Below are positions 34,376 to 43,800 of a DNA stretch of 64,000 nucleotides, in pieces. The stretch is from an uncultured Treponema sp. (GTDB taxonomy: Bacteria; Spirochaetota; Spirochaetia; Treponematales; Treponemataceae), in contig NZ_CAKVAM010000001.1 in the NCBI RefSeq assembly GCF_934725225.1, positions 434,001 to 498,000 on the forward strand, read 5' to 3'. The position numbers were made by a program, and so were the translations under genes. Each line of letters begins with the position of its first letter. The stretch's first letter is position 1. A model generated the notes under the pieces. It made no database searches, was not told the DNA's origin, and saw only the letters and a program-made list of their open reading frames with translations.

Positions 34376-36582
34376 ACGCGGAAGATTATCTTTCAGTTTT
34401 AAATAAAGAGCAGCGGGAAGCAGTTGAGCATGAAGGAAGTCCGCTTTTAATTTTGGCTGGAGCAGGCTCTGGAAAAACCCGGGTAATCACAACAAAAATT
34501 GCGTATATGATTTCGGAGCTTGGAATAAATCCGGCTTCGATTCTTGCTGTTACATTTACAAAAAAAGCCGCAGAAGAAATGAAAGAGCGTGCCATAAATC
34601 TTGAGCCGCGCGCGCAAAAATCCCAGATAAGAACATTTCATTCGTTTGGAACTTGGTTTCTTCGTCTTTATGCAAAGGACTTTGGATTAGAAGTTAACAA
34701 TGCTTTTATAATTTATGACGAAGATAACATGGAAAAACTGATTTCAAAAGCAGTTCCTTCGCTTACAAAAAAAGATGCATCGCATTATGCAAAAAAAATT
34801 GCGCTGGCAAAAGACTATTGCCTTCTTCCCGGAGACTTGGAATTGAGCCGGATTTGCGACGAGCCGATTTTTTCTGAAGTTTATGAAAAATATCAGAACC
34901 GACTTAAAAAAAATAAATGCTTAGATTTCGGCGATTTGATTTTGCTTCCGTATTTGATTTTAAAAGAAAATGATTTGATTAGAAAAAGTTTTCATGCGCG
35001 CTACAAAGTTATTTTGGTTGATGAATATCAGGATTCGAACGTTGCGCAGTTTAAGCTTTTGCAGGAACTTTCCGGCGTCAATGAAAATTCTGGAACTTAT
35101 GTTTGTGTTGTTGGCGATGACGATCAGAGCATTTATAAATTCCGCGGTGCTGAAATTCAAAACATATTGAATTTTAAAGATGAATTTCCGGGAACAAAAA
35201 TTATCCGCCTTGAAACAAATTACCGCTCGACTTCTGAAATTTTAAATTGCGCTGGAAATGTTGTAAAAAACAATTCCGGCCGCCTTGGAAAAGAACTTGT
35301 GTCTGCGCGCGGAAAAGGAAAAAAGCCGGCTTTGGTTTTTCTTCCGTCGCAAGATGACGAAACTGAATTTTGCTACAGCCTTATTGAGCAGGCTTACGAG
35401 CACGGAATTCCTTACAGCGATTGGGCGATTCTTTACAGAACAAATGCGCAGTCGCTGGGTTTTGAAACGGAATTCCTGCATAAAAAAATTCCTTATGAAG
35501 TTGTTGGCTCTTTGAAATTTTATGAGCGTGAAGAAATAAAAGACATTATTTCATGGCTTTCGTTTATTGTGAATCAGCGGGACGAAATTTCTTTTAGGCG
35601 GATTGTAAACAAACCTGTACGCGGAATCGGAAATACGACGCAGGATAAAATAATCGAAGCTTCCGACGGAAATTCAATTTTGAATGGCGCGGAATCTTTA
35701 AAGCTTTCAAAAAAAGCAAAAGAAGGATTTGATTTTTTTAAATCGCTTGTTGAAAAATTTTCCGCTGAATTGCCGGATGTTCCTGTAACTTCAGAAGCAG
35801 CGTTGCTTGCAGGTCAGGCGATAAACGAAAATAATATTATTTCCGCGGATGAAAAAAAACTTTCAGAGTTTGTTGAAAAAGTTGTAAAAGAAAGCGGGCT
35901 TGAAGAATTTCACAAAGACCAAGATGAAGAAATCGGCACGCAGAAAATTGAAAATCTTCAGGAGCTTGTAAACAGCGCGGTTTTGTATCCTTGCACAAAA
36001 CAGGGACTTTTGGATTTTCTGGATCACATAAATCTTGACCGCACTTTAAAAACTGAATCCGAAGAAGAAAATCAAAAAGACAAAGTTACTTTGATTACGC
36101 TTCACAACACAAAGGGACTTGAGTTTAAGCGCGTGATAATAACTGGAATGGAATCTGGAATTTTTCCGCGCGAAGGAAAAACAGAATCAGAACTTGAAGA
36201 GGAACGCCGTCTTTTTTACGTTGGAATTACGCGGGCAAAAGATGAGCTTTATTTTACTTCATGCGGAGTCCGCCGGCTTTTTGGAAGAACAAACTTTATG
36301 ATTCCAAGTCCGTTTCTTGCCGAGCTTGGAAATGAAATCCGCATACTTGGACAAAAGCCAGATTCATTTTCCGCCAGCCGCACAGAAAAAAGTCCGCTTG
36401 AAAAGAAATACTGCATGGGGGCTTGCGTTTTCCATGATGATTACGGACACGGACAAATTATAAGAACCAGCTACAGCGATGAAGGCGAGTACGTTGTTAC
36501 TGTAAGTTTTGAAACTGGAGGAATTAAAAAATTTTTTCCGAAGTATCAAAAAAATTCTTTACTTGTTGAAGACGACTTATGA
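34372..36582 (+). CDS. pcrA: UvrD/PcrA-type superfamily 1 DNA helicase
   Basis: 736 residues. Helicase motifs appear in order: Q motif LNKEQREAV, Walker A AGAGSGKTR (~30), Ia TFTKKAAEEM, II VDEYQDSN, III VGDDDQSIYKFRGA, IV ETNYRS, V TLHNTKGLEFKRV and VI EERRLFYVGITRAK. A C-terminal Tudor-like tail (DYGHGQIIRTSY, FFPKYQKNSL) is typical of PcrA/UvrD. It unwinds DNA 3'-5' in nucleotide-excision and mismatch repair and replication restart. The start overlaps rimO and the stop overlaps apbE (ATGA in each case). Confidence 0.92.
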   Translation: MNAEDYLSVLNKEQREAVEHEGSPLLILAGAGSGKTRVITTKIAYMISELGINPASILAVTFTKKAAEEMKERAINLEPRAQKSQIRTFHSFGTWFLRLYAKDFGLEVNNAFIIYDEDNMEKLISKAVPSLTKKDASHYAKKIALAKDYCLLPGDLELSRICDEPIFSEVYEKYQNRLKKNKCLDFGDLILLPYLILKENDLIRKSFHARYKVILVDEYQDSNVAQFKLLQELSGVNENSGTYVCVVGDDDQSIYKFRGAEIQNILNFKDEFPGTKIIRLETNYRSTSEILNCAGNVVKNNSGRLGKELVSARGKGKKPALVFLPSQDDETEFCYSLIEQAYEHGIPYSDWAILYRTNAQSLGFETEFLHKKIPYEVVGSLKFYEREEIKDIISWLSFIVNQRDEISFRRIVNKPVRGIGNTTQDKIIEASDGNSILNGAESLKLSKKAKEGFDFFKSLVEKFSAELPDVPVTSEAALLAGQAINENNIISADEKKLSEFVEKVVKESGLEEFHKDQDEEIGTQKIENLQELVNSAVLYPCTKQGLLDFLDHINLDRTLKTESEEENQKDKVTLITLHNTKGLEFKRVIITGMESGIFPREGKTESELEEERRLFYVGITRAKDELYFTSCGVRRLFGRTNFMIPSPFLAELGNEIRILGQKPDSFSASRTEKSPLEKKYCMGACVFHDDYGHGQIIRTSYSDEGEYVVTVSFETGGIKKFFPKYQKNSLLVEDDL

Positions 36583-37607
36583 AATTTATTTTGTATCTCT
36601 GTCTTACTTTTGTTTTTTTATTTGCTTCATGCTCTGGAAAAATTGAGCCAAGAACGCAAACTGCAATGGACACGCTTTGCACGGTCAATGCTTTTGAAGA
36701 TGGAACAAAAAAACTTTACGATGAAATTTTTGAACGTCTTGCGCAGATTGAAAATGAATTCAGCGCGACTTTGCCAGATTCAGAAATTTCGCGGATAAAT
36801 TCAATGGCAGGAATTTCCGCAGTAATGACAAACGAAGAAGTTTTGAATGTTCTGGACTTTGCTTTGAAAACTGCCTGGATTTCTGACGGCGCGTTTACTC
36901 CGGCTGCAGGTCCGCTCGTTGACTTGTGGGGCATAAATACAGACCATCAAAAAATTCCTTCGCAAGCTGAAATAAATAACGCTCTTGAACTTGTTGATTT
37001 TGGCTGTGTGGGACTTTCCAGAGATTCAGTTTTTTTGCGGAAAGTCGGAATGAAAATAAATCTTGGCGGAATTGTAAAAGGTTTTGCCGCGGATGAAGTC
37101 TGCAAGATTTTAAAAATGCACGGCGTTAAAAAAGCTGTTGTGGATTTAGGTGGAAACATTTACGTTTATGGAAAAAAATCCGATGGCAGCAAATGGACTG
37201 TTGGAATAAAAAATCCTGATTCTCCTTCAGCCGCTCCTCTTCTGCGTCTTTGCATAAATGAAAATTCAGTTGTTACAAGCGGAAGCTACGAGCGTTATTT
37301 TGAAGTCAGCGGAAAAAGATACCATCACATTTTTGATCCTGCGACTGGATTTCCTGCGGATTCTGGAATTGTTTCTGCGACTGTAATTTCTCCATCGAGC
37401 ATTGCGGCGGATGCGCTTTCGACTGCGACTTTTGTTCTTGGCGTGGAAAAATCTTTTAAGCTTCTTGAAAAATTCAAAAAAGAATTCGGCACGGACATTT
37501 CATTTTTTTTTATTTGCAAGTATGGTTCAGTTTTTGCTTCCGAGGATTTAAAAGGCTCTTTGGAATTTGTTCAGGACGATACAAGAAAAATAATTTTTGT
37601 TCCTTAA
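36579..37607 (+). CDS. apbE: FAD:protein FMN transferase (ApbE), lipoprotein
   Basis: 342 residues with a lipoprotein signal (VFLFASC, Cys19). ApbE landmarks: QTAMDTLCTV, TPAAGPLVDLWGI, INLGGIVKGFAAD, VDLGGNIYVYG, VVTSGSYERYF, HHIFDPATGFPAD and the metal-binding ADALSTATFVLG. The enzyme attaches FMN covalently to threonine residues of secreted or membrane flavoproteins such as Nqr/Rnf subunits. None of those lies in this window. Its coupling to pcrA by a 4-base overlap is probably operon packing, not shared function. Confidence 0.92.
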   Translation: MKFILYLCLTFVFLFASCSGKIEPRTQTAMDTLCTVNAFEDGTKKLYDEIFERLAQIENEFSATLPDSEISRINSMAGISAVMTNEEVLNVLDFALKTAWISDGAFTPAAGPLVDLWGINTDHQKIPSQAEINNALELVDFGCVGLSRDSVFLRKVGMKINLGGIVKGFAADEVCKILKMHGVKKAVVDLGGNIYVYGKKSDGSKWTVGIKNPDSPSAAPLLRLCINENSVVTSGSYERYFEVSGKRYHHIFDPATGFPADSGIVSATVISPSSIAADALSTATFVLGVEKSFKLLEKFKKEFGTDISFFFICKYGSVFASEDLKGSLEFVQDDTRKIIFVP

Positions 37608-37638
37608 ATAACTTGCATTTAACTGCGAAAAATTTTTG

Positions 37639-37667
37639 TGCACATCGATTCAGTTTTCTGTTATAAT
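37639..37667 (+). promoter_or_regulatory. Leaderless promoter of the Na+-symporter gene
   Basis: TGCACA (37639-37644), 17-base spacer, TATAAT (37662-37667), six bases to ATG 37674. It excludes the GTG at 37638 as the start. Confidence 0.7.
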
Positions 37668-37673
37668 GTAAAA

Positions 37674-39011
37674 ATGGCTAGAGAAAGATTGAGCAGCAGA
37701 CTTGGATTTATTCTGCTGAGCGCAGGCTGCGCTATTGGGTGCGGAAACGTCTGGAAATTTCCGTGGATGGTCGGTCAGAACGGAGGCGGCGCGTTCGTTC
37801 TTGTTTACCTTGCTTTTCTTGTTGTGCTAGGGCTTCCGGCTTTGACAATGGAATTCGCGCTTGGAAGAGCGTCCCAGGCAAGCCCGGTCAGAATGTACCA
37901 GAAGGTTGAAAAGCCAGGCTCAAAATGGCACATTCACGGCTATGTCTGCCTGCTTGGAAATATTTTTTTGATGGCGTTCTACACGGTCGTTACAGGCTGG
38001 CTGATTTACTATTTTGTCTCGTTTGTGGCAGGAAAGTCAGGCGAGCTTAGCTTTGGCAAAATGATTTCAAATCCAAAGTTAAACGTTGGCTATCTTTTTA
38101 TCGCGGTTGCGGTTTGCTTTTTGATTCTCACGCGGAATCTCCAGAGCGGACTTGAACGGATCACAAAATACATGATGGTTCTTCTTTTGGTCTTGATGAC
38201 AGTGCTTGCTGTGCGGAGCATTTCTCTTCCAGGCGGCGCAAAAGGTCTTTCATTCTATCTCGTTCCTGACTTCAAGAAGCTCACAGTTCCGGTTGTGGTT
38301 GGTGCGATGAACCAGGCGTTCTTCACTCTTTCGCTTGGAATCGGCGCGATGTCGATTTTTGGAAGCTACATCGGAAAAGACAGAAGCCTTATGGGAGAAT
38401 CAGTAAAAGTCATTATTCTTGACACTTTCGTTGCGGTTACGGCAGGACTGATAATCTTTCCGGCGTGCGCATCGTTCGGAATCGCGGTTGACGCAGGCCC
38501 GTCACTCCTTTTCAACACGATGACAACCGTCTTCAACAACATGGGAACAGGAAGACTCTGGGGAAGCCTTTTCTTTTTGTTTATGGTCTTTGCGGCGTTC
38601 TCAACAGAGCTTGCCGTCTGTGAGAATATTCTTGCGTGCGTACGCGAGATGACAGGCTGGTCGCGAAAGAAAGGCTGCGTAATCTGCGGAACAGGCATTT
38701 TCTTAATCGCGCTCACAACCGCGCTCGGCTACAGCGTGCTCCATTTTCACCCGTTCGGCGAAGGCTCGGCTTGGCTTGACTTCTGGGACTTTATCGTGAG
38801 CAACAACCTTCTTCCGCTAGGCGCACTTATTTTCGCGGTTTTCAGCTGCAGCAGCAGATTCGGCTTAGGCTGGGAAAAGCTCGTTCAGGAAGCGAACGAG
38901 GGCGAAGGCCTAAAAGTGAAAAACTGGATGAAGCCAATCTTCGCATACTTTGTTCCGCTTTGCATAATCGCAATCTACATAATCGGCCTTGCGACGTTCA
39001 AGTGGAGATAA
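37674..39011 (+). CDS. Sodium:neurotransmitter symporter family (SNF) transporter
   Basis: 445 residues with about 11-12 TM helices. The family N-terminus is clear: LSSRLGFILLSAGCAIGCGNVWKFPW contains the unwound TM1 with Na+ ligands (positions ~6-30), then QNGGGAFVLVYL. Bacterial members such as LeuT, TnaT and MhsT import amino acids with Na+. The gene faces gltD, and glutamate metabolism is a tempting but unproven link. Codon use differs from the neighbours (more C-ending codons; for example 36 of 60 bases are G or C at 38701-38760), suggesting high expression or recent acquisition. Confidence 0.88.
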   Translation: MARERLSSRLGFILLSAGCAIGCGNVWKFPWMVGQNGGGAFVLVYLAFLVVLGLPALTMEFALGRASQASPVRMYQKVEKPGSKWHIHGYVCLLGNIFLMAFYTVVTGWLIYYFVSFVAGKSGELSFGKMISNPKLNVGYLFIAVAVCFLILTRNLQSGLERITKYMMVLLLVLMTVLAVRSISLPGGAKGLSFYLVPDFKKLTVPVVVGAMNQAFFTLSLGIGAMSIFGSYIGKDRSLMGESVKVIILDTFVAVTAGLIIFPACASFGIAVDAGPSLLFNTMTTVFNNMGTGRLWGSLFFLFMVFAAFSTELAVCENILACVREMTGWSRKKGCVICGTGIFLIALTTALGYSVLHFHPFGEGSAWLDFWDFIVSNNLLPLGALIFAVFSCSSRFGLGWEKLVQEANEGEGLKVKNWMKPIFAYFVPLCIIAIYIIGLATFKWR

Positions 39012-39021
39012 TTAAAGCGAG

Positions 39022-39270
39022 TCTCTGAAGTTTCCCGAAAATGAATTTTGATTTTAAGGAACTTCGGGATTTTCCCGAACGCTGTTTTTAACGAAAAATG
39101 AGAGTCGGCAACGTCCCGAAAGCCGTTTTTAGCTGAAACTGATATTCGGGATTATCCCGAAACACGTTTTTTAACGAAAGCGGCAATCGGGAGCGTCCCG
39201 AATCGCAAATTTGCAAAAAACCACAATCGGGATTTTCCCGAAACTCAATTCTAATTTTCACTTTCGGGAA
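39022..39270. repeat. 41-bp-period array of CGGGA-n-TCCCG palindromes
   Basis: This fills most of the 317-base gap between the convergent symporter and gltD genes. TCCCGAA occurs six times, at 39033, 39073, 39114, 39155, 39196 and 39236, steps of 40, 41, 41, 41 and 40. The matching left halves (TTCGGGA or close variants) begin at 39063, 39104, 39145, 39186 and 39226, with a last one at 39263. Units 2 and 4 are perfect 17-base palindromes; unit 3 has a degenerate left arm and unit 1 has lost it. Spacers of ~24 bases share GTTTTTAACGAAA in the first copies and then diverge. No reading frame runs through it. Confidence 0.88.
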
Positions 39271-39325
39271 AAAAGCCGGAGCTGGCGCAAGTTAAATGCT
39301 TAGGCTAGTCCGGCTGTATTTTTTT
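39269..39325. terminator. Bidirectional intrinsic terminator between symporter and gltD
   Basis: AGCCGGA (39274-39280) pairs with TCCGGCT (39309-39315). On the plus strand T7 follows (39319-39325); on the minus strand the A-run 39269-39274 gives a T-run. The ~28-base loop may fold further. It can serve both converging genes. Confidence 0.7.
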
Positions 39326-39328
39326 GAG

Positions 39329-40816
39329 CTAGAGATTTGAATATCCCATCAGGTATTCATCGATTTCTCTTGCGCATTCCCTTCCTTCTGCAATTGCCCA
39401 GACAACAAGCGACTGGCCTCTGTGCATATCGCCTGCTGTAAAGACTTTGTCTATTCCCGTGAAGTATGAGCTTGCGCCGGAAGTTGCGACTGTGTTTCTT
39501 GCGGAAAGCGGTGCGCCGAATGCGTTTGCGGTGTAATCTTCGCAGCCAAGAAATCCCGCGGCAATCAAAATCAAGTCGGCTGGAAGTTCTTTTTCGCTTC
39601 CTTCGATTTCGCAGAGAGTACGTTTTCCGTCTACGTTTTTGAATTCAACCTGAACTGTTTTTATTCCGCAGACTTTTCCGTCTTTCTGATAAACTTCCTT
39701 GATTGTTGTTTTGTAAACGCGCGGATCATGCCCGAATTTTTCAATTGATTCCTGTGCCCCGTAGTCTGTCTTTAAGACTTTGGGCCACTGAGGCCACGGA
39801 TTGTTTGGCTGACGTTCTGCCGGAGGACAGGGCATCATTTCAAGCTGAGTTACGCTTGCCGCGCCGAGCCTTATGCTTGAGCCTGTGCAGTCGTTTCCTG
39901 TGTCTCCGCCACCAAGAATTACCACGTGCTTTCCTTTTGGGTCAAAGAAGTTTTTATCTGAAAAGTCTGAGTCCAAGAGGCTTTTTGTAACGCTCTTGAG
40001 CCAGTCCACAGCGAACATTATTCCATGTGCATCGCTTCCCTGTGCGGACAGGGGACGCGCTTTTTTTGCTCCGCAGCACAAGGCGACCGCATCGTATTCA
40101 GAAAGAAGCTGCTTGGCATCCACGTTGCGCCCGACATCGGCGTTCGTTATGAATGTAACTCCTTCCGCTTTCATAAGATTGACCCTGCGCTCCACGATTT
40201 TTTTGTCTAGCTTCATGTTCGGAATGCCGTACATCAGAAGTCCGCCGATTCTGTCATCGCGCTCGTAGACGGTTACATTGTGTCCGCGGCGGTTCAGCAA
40301 GTCGGCAACGGCAAGTCCTGCAGGTCCTGAGCCGATTACCGCGATTTTTTTGTCGCTTCTAACTTTTGGAATCTGAGGCTTCATGTAGCCTGACTCGAAC
40401 GCCTTCTCGATTATGTAAAGCTCGTTGTCGTGAATTGTTACAGCTTCTTTTATGTCGCCGCCGTTTCCGCAGTTGCAGGCTTTTTCGCACAATGCGGGGC
40501 AGACTCTTCCTGTGAATTCCGGGAAGCTTGAAGTTTTTAGAAGCCTCCAAGCCGCCATGTCGTACTGTCCTTTGTAAAGCGCATCGTTCCATTCAGGAAT
40601 AAAATTGTGGAGCGGACATCCCGTCACCATTCCTGCAAGTTTGATTGCGCTTTGGCACATTGGAACTCCGCAGTTCATGCATCTTGCCGCCTGTTCCCGC
40701 CGTTCCTTGTCGTTAAGATGATTGTGGAATTCCTTGAAATTCTTTATGCGTGAAGAAGGTTCAATCCAGGAATCCTCAACGCGCTTGTATATCATAAATC
40801 CGTCGTTTTTACCCAT
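39329..40816 (-). CDS. gltD: Glutamate synthase small subunit
   Basis: 495 residues. The N-terminal Cys-rich region binds two 4Fe-4S clusters (ARCMNCGVPMCQ, GCPLHNFIPEW, CPALCEKACNCG). FAD-binding (IGSGPAGLAVADLLNRRGH) and NADPH-binding (VVILGGGDTGNDC) Rossmann motifs follow, and the C-terminus has the FAD-contacting VFTAGDMHRGQSLVVWAI. It passes electrons from NAD(P)H to the large subunit, which makes glutamate from glutamine and 2-oxoglutarate. An AGGGGT ribosome site precedes ATG 40816, twenty bases after gltB. Confidence 0.95.
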   Translation of the reverse strand: MGKNDGFMIYKRVEDSWIEPSSRIKNFKEFHNHLNDKERREQAARCMNCGVPMCQSAIKLAGMVTGCPLHNFIPEWNDALYKGQYDMAAWRLLKTSSFPEFTGRVCPALCEKACNCGNGGDIKEAVTIHDNELYIIEKAFESGYMKPQIPKVRSDKKIAVIGSGPAGLAVADLLNRRGHNVTVYERDDRIGGLLMYGIPNMKLDKKIVERRVNLMKAEGVTFITNADVGRNVDAKQLLSEYDAVALCCGAKKARPLSAQGSDAHGIMFAVDWLKSVTKSLLDSDFSDKNFFDPKGKHVVILGGGDTGNDCTGSSIRLGAASVTQLEMMPCPPAERQPNNPWPQWPKVLKTDYGAQESIEKFGHDPRVYKTTIKEVYQKDGKVCGIKTVQVEFKNVDGKRTLCEIEGSEKELPADLILIAAGFLGCEDYTANAFGAPLSARNTVATSGASSYFTGIDKVFTAGDMHRGQSLVVWAIAEGRECAREIDEYLMGYSNL

Positions 40817-40836
40817 AGTGTACCCCTGACTTTTTC

Positions 40837-43800
40837 TTATGCAGTGAGCTTTTTAAAAGCTTCAAGGACTGCTTCATCGTGATTCAAACCGCGCTCTTCG
40901 CCCTTTGCGATTTCCGTCATCATCTTCTGATAATCATTAGGAACGATTTTCTTGAAGTGCCTGATGTAATTATCAAAGTCCTTAAGAATTTTCTTTGCAA
41001 GCTCCGAGCCGGTTTCTTTTTCATGACGCTGAATCAAGTCCTTTATGATTTCAATGTCGTGGCTGTCTGAAACTTCTGTCATGGAAACAAGCTGCTTGTT
41101 CAGTCTCAGATACAAATCGTGGTTCTCGTCCAGAACATAAGCGGTTCCGCCACTCATTCCCGCGCAGAGATTTTTTCCTGTTCCGCCCAAAATTACAGCA
41201 GTTCCGCCTGTCATGTATTCAAGTCCGTGGTCGCCGCAGCCTTCTACAACCGCAACCGCCCCGGAATTTCTTACGCAGAAACGTTCGCCTGCAATTCCGT
41301 TTATGAACGCGCTTCCGCTTGTAGCTCCGTACAAGGCCACGTTTCCGATGATGATGTTTTCTTCGGCTTTGTAAGTTGCCTTTGCTGAAGGGTGGACTAC
41401 GATTTTTCCGCCGCTCAAGCCTTTTCCGAGGTAGTCGTTTGCGTCTCCTGTAAGGTTCAGCGTAAGGCCTTTCGGAATGAATGCGCCGAATGACTGTCCG
41501 CCGCCGCCTGTGCAGTTCACAACGTAGCTGTCTTCTTCAAGCGATGAGCCGAAAGTTTTCTGAATCTCTGAGCCGAGAATTGTTCCCACCGTTCTGTCCG
41601 TTGAAGAAACTGAAAGTTCAAAAACGCCCTTCTTTGCTTTCTTTGACTTTTCAAATGCCTTTAGAAGTTTTGCCTCGTCTACAGTTTTTTCAAGATGGAA
41701 GTCAAAAATGTCCGCAGGCTCAAAATGTGTCTTTGCATCTTCCGGAGTTTTCCAGCCGATGATTCTGCTCATGTCCACAAGGTTTGCCCTAGGGAACGCG
41801 CTTTTTTCTTTGAGGGCAAGAAGCTCCGTATGTCCGCACATTTCGTCAATGCTGTGGAAGCCGAACTTTGCCATGATTTCGCGCAACTCCTCGGCAATGA
41901 ACTTCATGAAATTTTCAACATATTCAGGTTTTCCTGTAAATCGTTTTCTAAGCTCGCTGTTCTGGGTTGCAACGCCGAACGGACAAGTGTCAAGGTTGCA
42001 AACGCGCATCATTGCGCAGCCCATTGTGATAAGAGGAGCTGTTGCAAAACCGAATTCCTCCGCGCCCAAAAGACAGGCAATCGCAACATCGCGGCCGCTC
42101 ATAAGTTTTCCGTCCGTCTCAATCACAACGCGCGAACGAAGTCCGTTCTGAATCAACGTCTGGTGAGTTTCCGCGAGCCCTAATTCCCACGGAAGCCCTG
42201 CATGATGAATTGAAGAAATTGGAGCAGCTCCAGTTCCGCCGTCGTGTCCTGAAATCAAAATCACCTGCGCACCGGCCTTTGCAACACCAGCCGCAATCGT
42301 TCCGACACCAGCCTCTGAGACAAGCTTAACGGAAATGCGGGCGGCACGGTTCGCGTTTTTCAAGTCGTAAATCAGCTGCGCCAAATCTTCAATTGAATAA
42401 ATATCGTGGTGCGGCGGCGGCGAAATCAAAGAAACGCCCGGAGTTGCGTAACGGGTCTGCGCAATCCAAGGATAAACTTTCTTTCCCGGAAGATGTCCGC
42501 CTTCTCCAGGCTTTGCTCCCTGCGCCATTTTAATCTGAATTTCCTTCGCGCTAAGCAAATATTCTTCCGTAACGCCGAAACGTCCGGACGCAACCTGCTT
42601 TATTGCAGAATTCGCCTCAGTTCCAAGACGCTCAGGCTTTTCTCCGCCCTCGCCAGAATTTGATTTTCCGTGCAGGTGGTTCATCGCCAAAGCCATGCAG
42701 CGGTGCGCTTCCTCAGAAATTGAACCGTAGCTCATAGCTCCTGTCTTGAACCGTTTTACAATTTCGGAAACCGGCTCAACTTCGTCTATGCTGATTTCTT
42801 TTCCTTCAGGAAAGCTGAATTTGAGCATTGCGCGCAAAGTGTGAGGATGCGCATTGTCGTCAACCAAGGCCGTGTATTCCTTGAATCTTTCGTAGCTTCC
42901 CGTGCGGGTGGCTTCCTGCAGCGCGATAATCGTTTCCGGTGAATAAAGGTGGTCTTCGCAAGTCGGTCCGCGGCGCAGCTTGTGGTTTCCAACCGAATCA
43001 AGGTGAGTGTTCACTGCAAGTCCGAGCGGATCAAATGCCTTGTTGTGATGGAAGTTCACATCCTCGTCAATTTCTTTAAGACCGATTCCACCGACGCGGC
43101 TGACTGTGTTTGTAAAATACTCGTCGATTACGTCCTTGCTGATTCCGATTGCCTCGAAAATCTGCGCGGACTGATAAGACTGAATTGTTGAAATTCCCAT
43201 CTTCGCGGCGATTTTTACAATTCCGTTTATGATTCCCTTGTTGTAGTCTTCGATTGCGGTGTGGTAATCCTTGTCCAAAAGCTTCTGGTCAATAAGCTCG
43301 GCAATGCATTCATGCGCAAGATAAGGATTTACCGCGCGCGCTCCGTAGCCCAAGCACATCGCAGCCTGATGGACATTTCTGACTTCCGCCGACTCAAGGA
43401 TGATAGAGATTGCCGTGCGCTTTTTTGTGCGGATCAGATACTGCTCAACTCCGCTGACTGCAAGAAGGCTTGGAACGGCGACGTGGTTTTCGTCAACTCC
43501 GCGGTCGCTCAAAATGATTATGTTGCTTCCGTTGTGATATTCACGCTCGATTGCGACAAAAATATTGTCCAGAGCCTCTTTAAGCGAAGTGTTTTTATAA
43601 TACAAAAGGGAAACAACCGCAGTTTTCAGTCCGGGACGGTTCAAGTTTTTGAGCTTGAGCATATCGACGCCGGTCAAAATCGGATTGTTTATTTCAAGAA
43701 CTGTGCAGTTTGCGCTTTTCGGCTCAAGAAGATTTCCGTCTGTTCCAACGTAAACTGTTGTGTCTGTAACAATTTTTTCACGCAGAGAGTCAATCGGCGG

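Noticed and set aside
39022..39270. Possible CRISPR array (regular short repeats with ~24-bp spacers)
   Set aside because: Repeat units are only 15-17 bp, perfectly palindromic and degenerate, spacers are partly conserved, and no cas gene is in the window.
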